Positions 58,377-64,000 of a stretch of DNA of 64,000 bases are shown in pieces (the first letter of the stretch is position 1; each line of letters starts with the position of its first letter). The notes beneath the pieces are model-generated. The model made no database searches, was not told the origin of the DNA, and saw nothing but the letters and a program-made list of their open reading frames with translations. The DNA is from Winslowiella toletana (GTDB taxonomy: Bacteria > Pseudomonadota > Gammaproteobacteria > Enterobacterales > Enterobacteriaceae). The DNA lies in contig NZ_CP134152.1 in assembly GCF_032164335.1 (NCBI RefSeq), positions 372,001-436,000 of the forward strand, given 5' to 3'. The translations under genes and the position numbers were made by a program.

Positions 58377-59699
58377 ATGGCTAAGCAACCGGGATTAGAT
58401 TTTCAAAGTGCCAAGGGTGGTTTTGGCGAACTAAAACGCAGACTTCTGTTTGTAATTGGTGCGCTGATTGTCTTCCGCATTGGCTCTTTTATTCCGATCC
58501 CTGGTATCGATGCCACTGTACTTGCCAAACTGCTTGAGCAACAGCGTGGCACCATCATTGAAATGTTTAACATGTTCTCTGGTGGTGCTCTGAGCCGTGC
58601 TTCTATTTTTGCTCTGGGTATCATGCCGTATATTTCGGCATCGATTATTATCCAGCTGCTGACGGTGGTTCATCCCGCCCTGGCAGAGATCAAGAAAGAA
58701 GGGGAGGCTGGCCGTCGTAAGATTAGCCAGTACACCCGTTACGGTACTCTGGTATTGGCTATATTTCAGTCTATCGGTATTGCTACCGGTTTACCGAATA
58801 TGCCTGGAATGCAGGGCCTGGTGTTAAACCCAGGCTTCCCATTCTACTTTACCGCTGTTGTGAGTCTGGTTACCGGGACAATGTTCCTGATGTGGCTGGG
58901 CGAACAGATTACTGAACGAGGTATCGGTAACGGTATCTCGATCATTATCTTCGCTGGTATTGTTGCGGGATTGCCGCCGGCCATTGGCCATACCATCGAG
59001 CAAGCGCGGCAAGGCGACCTGCACTTCCTCCTGTTGCTGTTGGTTGCAGTTCTCGTATTTGCAGTGACCTTCTTCGTTGTTTTCGTTGAGCGTGGTCAAC
59101 GCCGCATTGTGGTGAACTATGCGAAACGTCAGCAAGGCCGTCGTGTCTATGCTGCGCAGAGCACACATTTACCGTTGAAAGTGAATATGGCCGGTGTAAT
59201 TCCTGCTATCTTTGCTTCCAGCATCATCCTGTTCCCGGCGACAATTGCGTCCTGGTTCGGTGGTGGTACCGGTTGGAACTGGCTGACTACAATTTCGATG
59301 TATTTACAGCCAGGACAGCCGCTGTATGTGTTACTCTATGCGACTGCAATCATCTTCTTCTGTTTCTTCTACACGGCGTTGGTTTTCAACCCGCGTGAAA
59401 CAGCAGATAACCTGAAGAAGTCTGGTGCATTTGTACCAGGAATTCGTCCGGGAGAGCAAACGGCGAAGTACATCGATAAAGTAATGACTCGCCTGACCTT
59501 GGTCGGTGCACTGTACATTACTTTCATCTGCCTAATCCCGGAGTTCATGCGTGATGCGATGAAAGTTCCATTCTACTTCGGCGGTACATCACTGCTGATC
59601 GTAGTCGTTGTCATCATGGACTTTATGGCTCAAGTGCAAACTCTGATGATGTCTAGTCAATACGAGTCTGCATTGAAGAAAGCAAACCTGAAAGGCTAA
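58377..59699 (+). CDS. secY: Protein translocase subunit SecY
   Basis: Central pore of the SecYEG translocon, 440 residues (E. coli 443) with ten membrane helices. Plug and pore-ring segments are visible ([30 protein letters not shown]), with the SecA/ribosome-binding loops [18 protein letters not shown] and [22 protein letters not shown]. It is embedded in the spc operon after rplO. Confidence 0.99.
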   Translation: MAKQPGLDFQSAKGGFGELKRRLLFVIGALIVFRIGSFIPIPGIDATVLAKLLEQQRGTIIEMFNMFSGGALSRASIFALGIMPYISASIIIQLLTVVHPALAEIKKEGEAGRRKISQYTRYGTLVLAIFQSIGIATGLPNMPGMQGLVLNPGFPFYFTAVVSLVTGTMFLMWLGEQITERGIGNGISIIIFAGIVAGLPPAIGHTIEQARQGDLHFLLLLLVAVLVFAVTFFVVFVERGQRRIVVNYAKRQQGRRVYAAQSTHLPLKVNMAGVIPAIFASSIILFPATIASWFGGGTGWNWLTTISMYLQPGQPLYVLLYATAIIFFCFFYTALVFNPRETADNLKKSGAFVPGIRPGEQTAKYIDKVMTRLTLVGALYITFICLIPEFMRDAMKVPFYFGGTSLLIVVVVIMDFMAQVQTLMMSSQYESALKKANLKG

Positions 59700-59855
<156 letters not shown>

Positions 59856-59871
59856 TTTTCACATATTTTTC

Positions 59872-59900
59872 TTGCAAAGTCGGGTTGAGCTGGCTAGATT
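59872..59900 (+). promoter_or_regulatory. Putative alpha operon promoter
   Basis: TTGCAA (59872-59877), 17-bp spacer, TAGATT (59895-59900), in the spacer between rpmJ and rpsM, at the position of the E. coli alpha promoter. Most alpha transcription may still come from spc read-through. Confidence 0.6.
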
Positions 59901-60355
<455 letters not shown>

Positions 60356-60368
60356 TCGGGGTGATTGA

Positions 60369-60761
<393 letters not shown>

Positions 60762-60774
60762 CGCACGTTTTTAG

Positions 60775-61413
<639 letters not shown>

Positions 61414-61438
61414 AGCTTAGTACCAAAGAGAGGACACA

Positions 61439-62428
61439 ATGCAGGGTTCTGTGACAGAGTTTCTAAAACCGCGCCTGGTAGATATCGAGCAAGTCAGTTC
61501 GACGCACGCCAAGGTGACCCTTGAGCCTTTAGAGCGTGGCTTTGGCCATACTCTTGGTAACGCACTGCGCCGTATTCTGCTTTCATCCATGCCGGGTTGC
61601 GCGGTGACCGAGGTTGAAATTGATGGTGTACTGCATGAGTACAGCACCAAAGAGGGCGTACAGGAAGATATCCTGGAAATCCTTCTCAACCTGAAAGGGC
61701 TTGCGGTAAGAGTTCAAGGCAAAGATGAAGTTATTCTTACCCTGAATAAATCTGGCATTGGCCCTGTGACTGCAGCCGATATCACCCATGATGGTGATGT
61801 CGAAATCGTCAAGCCGCAGCACGTGATCTGCCACCTGACCGATGAGAACGCAGCTATTAATATGCGTATCAAAGTTCAGCGCGGTCGCGGTTATGTGCCG
61901 GCTTCTGCCCGAATTCATTCGGAAGAAGATGAGCGCCCGATCGGTCGTCTGTTAGTCGACGCCTGCTACAGCCCTGTAGACCGTATAGCCTACAATGTTG
62001 AAGCGGCGCGTGTTGAGCAGCGTACTGACCTGGACAAGCTGGTCATCGAAATGGAAACCAACGGCACTATTGATCCTGAAGAAGCGATCCGCCGTGCGGC
62101 AACCATCCTGGCAGAACAACTTGAAGCTTTCGTTGACTTACGTGATGTTCGTCAGCCGGAAGTTAAAGAAGAGAAACCAGAATTCGATCCGATCCTGCTG
62201 CGCCCTGTTGACGATCTGGAATTGACTGTCCGCTCTGCTAACTGCCTTAAGGCAGAAGCTATCCACTACATCGGTGATCTGGTACAGCGTACCGAGGTTG
62301 AGCTGCTTAAAACGCCTAACCTTGGTAAGAAATCTCTTACCGAGATTAAAGATGTGCTGGCATCACGTGGTCTGTCACTGGGCATGCGCCTGGAAAACTG
62401 GCCACCAGCTAGCATTGCTGATGAATAA
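61439..62428 (+). CDS. rpoA: RNA polymerase alpha subunit
   Basis: 329 residues, as in E. coli. The N-terminal assembly domain includes [20 protein letters not shown] and the beta-contact region, a linker follows near residue 235-250, and the C-terminal domain binds UP elements and activators such as CRP ([20 protein letters not shown] with Arg265-type residues). It lies between rpsD and rplQ. Confidence 0.99.
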
Positions 62429-62444
62429 CCCGATCACAGGTTAA

Positions 62445-62855
<411 letters not shown>

Positions 62856-62870
62856 TCTGCAGTAACGTAG

Positions 62871-62896
62871 AAAAACCGGGCTTGCCCGGTTTTTTT
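62871..62896 (+). terminator. Terminator of the alpha operon
   Basis: Stem AAAAACCGGG (62871-62880) with CCCGGTTTTT (62885-62894), loop CTTG, continuing into T. Confidence 0.92.
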
Positions 62897-62973
62897 ATAT
62901 CCAAAATTCTTCGTACTTCCCGTCTGATATTTGGTTATGCTATCCATAGCTCACTTCTGTAAAGGAGAAGGTG

Positions 62974-63345
62974 ATGTGGTTAATTGACCAACTCGTTGAA
63001 CAACATATCCGTGAGGCGCAGGCCGCTGGCGAACTCGATCAACTTCCGGGCGCGGGAAAACCGCTGATCCTTGATGATGACAGCCATGTTCCACCAGAAC
63101 TGCGGGCATCCTATCGGCTACTGAAAAATTCCGGCTATTTACCTCCAGAACTGGAAATGAAACGTGAAGCGGTTGAACTTGATGCTTTACTTCAATCGCT
63201 TGAACCTGATGATCAACGCTATCAGCCTAATCTTAAGCGCTTGACGCTACTTGAAATGAAGTTGAAGCAGGCTGGCCTGTCGACCGGATTTCTCGATGGT
63301 GAATATCGTCACCATTTAAAACAGCGCTTTGCGGAGAATAATTAA
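62974..63345 (+). CDS. yhdN: DUF1992-family protein YhdN
   Basis: A 123-residue conserved protein of unknown function. The hallmark of DUF1992 (related to the DNAJC28 conserved domain) is visible: LVEQHIREAQAAGELDQLPG followed by GKPL and PPELRASYRLLKNSGYLPPE. The ATG at 62974 lies behind AAAGGAGAAGG. The stop overlaps the zntR start (TAATG). Confidence 0.93.
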   Translation: MWLIDQLVEQHIREAQAAGELDQLPGAGKPLILDDDSHVPPELRASYRLLKNSGYLPPELEMKREAVELDALLQSLEPDDQRYQPNLKRLTLLEMKLKQAGLSTGFLDGEYRHHLKQRFAENN

Positions 63346-63773
63346 TGTATCGTATCGGACAACTGGCCAGGCTGGCGGATGTAACCCCGGACACCATTCG
63401 CTATTATGAAAAGCAGCAGATGATGGAGCATGAGGTGAGAACCGAAGGGGGATTTCGTCTCTATACGGAGAAAGATCTGCAACGTCTTAAATTTATTCGC
63501 TATGGCCGACAGCTGGGTTTTACTCTTGATTCAATTCGTGAGCTACTGTCGATACGTATCGATCCCGAGCAGCATACTTGCCATGAGTCGAAAACTATCG
63601 TGCAAAAGCGGCTCGGCGAAGTTGAGGAAATGATTAATGAGCTACAACATATGCAGCGCTCGCTTAAACGGCTGAATGATGCCTGTTGCGGTGCGGATCA
63701 CAGCAGTGCTTATTGCTCAATTCTTGAGGCTTTAGAACAGGGGGCCACCACTATCAATGCGAAAGCAGATTGA
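63345..63773 (+). CDS. zntR: Zn(II)-responsive MerR-family regulator ZntR
   Basis: Metal sensor of 142 residues that activates the zinc/cadmium/lead exporter gene zntA. The MerR helix-turn-helix begins [20 protein letters not shown]. The dimer helix follows, and the metal ligands are in [10 protein letters not shown] (Cys/His) and the C-terminal loop [17 protein letters not shown] with its paired Cys and His. It is one base overlapped with yhdN. zntA is not in the window. Confidence 0.96.
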   Translation: MYRIGQLARLADVTPDTIRYYEKQQMMEHEVRTEGGFRLYTEKDLQRLKFIRYGRQLGFTLDSIRELLSIRIDPEQHTCHESKTIVQKRLGEVEEMINELQHMQRSLKRLNDACCGADHSSAYCSILEALEQGATTINAKAD

Positions 63774-63826
63774 AATTCAGACAAATCGAGCCTATATTCT
63801 TCGCGTTAATCACAAAGGAAAATATC

Positions 63827-64000
63827 ATGACCGTTTACCAGCATAAAAAAGGCAAGATACGCGATAACGCTATCGAAGCGCTGCTTCATGACCCGTTGTT
63901 TAAACCGCGCATTGAAGTGAATCAGAAAGGAAAAGGCAGCTATCGACGTAAAGATAAGCATGCAGGAAAAGGTAACTGGGAGGCCAGTGGTAAGAATGCA
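63827..64000 (+). CDS. arfA: Alternative ribosome-rescue factor A (3' end outside window)
   Basis: The first 58 codons of arf[53 protein letters not shown]. ArfA recruits RF2 to ribosomes stalled on mRNAs without stop codon when trans-translation fails. AAAGGAAA precedes the ATG. The part where the E. coli gene has its RNase III/terminator hairpin and hydrophobic tail is at or beyond the window edge, so its self-limiting control cannot be judged. Confidence 0.93.
   Translation, partial: MTVYQHKKGKIRDNAIEALLHDPLFKPRIEVNQKGKGSYRRKDKHAGKGNWEASGKNA

Overview
The window is a chromosomal segment of a gamma-proteobacterium of the order Enterobacterales. Gene order follows the E. coli 74-75 min region almost exactly: hofQ-aroK-aroB-damX-dam-rpe-gph-trpS, then nirBD-cysG, tsgA, ppiA, yhfG-fic-pabA-argD-yhfK-crp-yhfA, prkB-yheU-yheT, yheS-kefGB-yheV-slyD-slyX-fkpA-yheO-tusDCB, the str operon, bfd-bfr-gspO, the S10, spc and alpha operons, and yhdN-zntR-arfA. 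Protein lengths and motifs match the enterobacterial families. The accessory content (orphan Hcp with DUF3289/DUF943 genes, a Tae4 remnant) suggests an Erwiniaceae genome such as Erwinia or Pantoea, but that placement is inference and no species can be read from the sequence.

Layout: 1-7.9 kb holds the end of a DNA-uptake secretin gene and the shikimate, Dam methylase, pentose-phosphate and Trp-tRNA synthetase cluster. 7.9-12.2 kb (minus strand) holds assimilatory/ammonia-forming nitrite reductase with siroheme synthase, without nirC, behind a recognisable FNR and NarL/NarP promoter. 12.4-14.5 kb is an accessory insert: a lone cytosine deaminase, a truncated T6SS amidase-effector remnant and an unknown four-helix membrane protein. 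14.5-22.9 kb returns to the conserved backbone, including CRP and a Fic toxin/antitoxin pair.

22.9-27.1 kb is the most unusual part. It is an AT-richer island between yhfA and prkB, all on the minus strand, with three tandem DUF3289-DUF943 gene pairs, one intact orphan hcp and one dead hcp fragment. The copies share near-identical 5' blocks but diverge in their 3' parts. One DUF3289 gene carries a large in-frame internal deletion while its DUF943 partner is still open. This looks like an Hcp-linked polymorphic effector/immunity array growing and decaying by recombination; the toxin and immunity roles are inferred.

27.3-48.8 kb is backbone again, with a second accessory insert (LysE-family exporter plus a complete taurine system tauABCD) between yheT and yheS. 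It continues through potassium efflux, SlyD/FkpA chaperones, tRNA thiolation (TusDCB), the str operon and iron storage. 48.9-62.9 kb is the ribosomal protein supercluster (S10, spc and alpha operons, 28 protein genes including secY and rpoA). The window ends with yhdN, the zinc regulator zntR and the first 58 codons of the ribosome-rescue gene arfA.

No rRNA, tRNA, CRISPR array, transposase or phage gene was seen.
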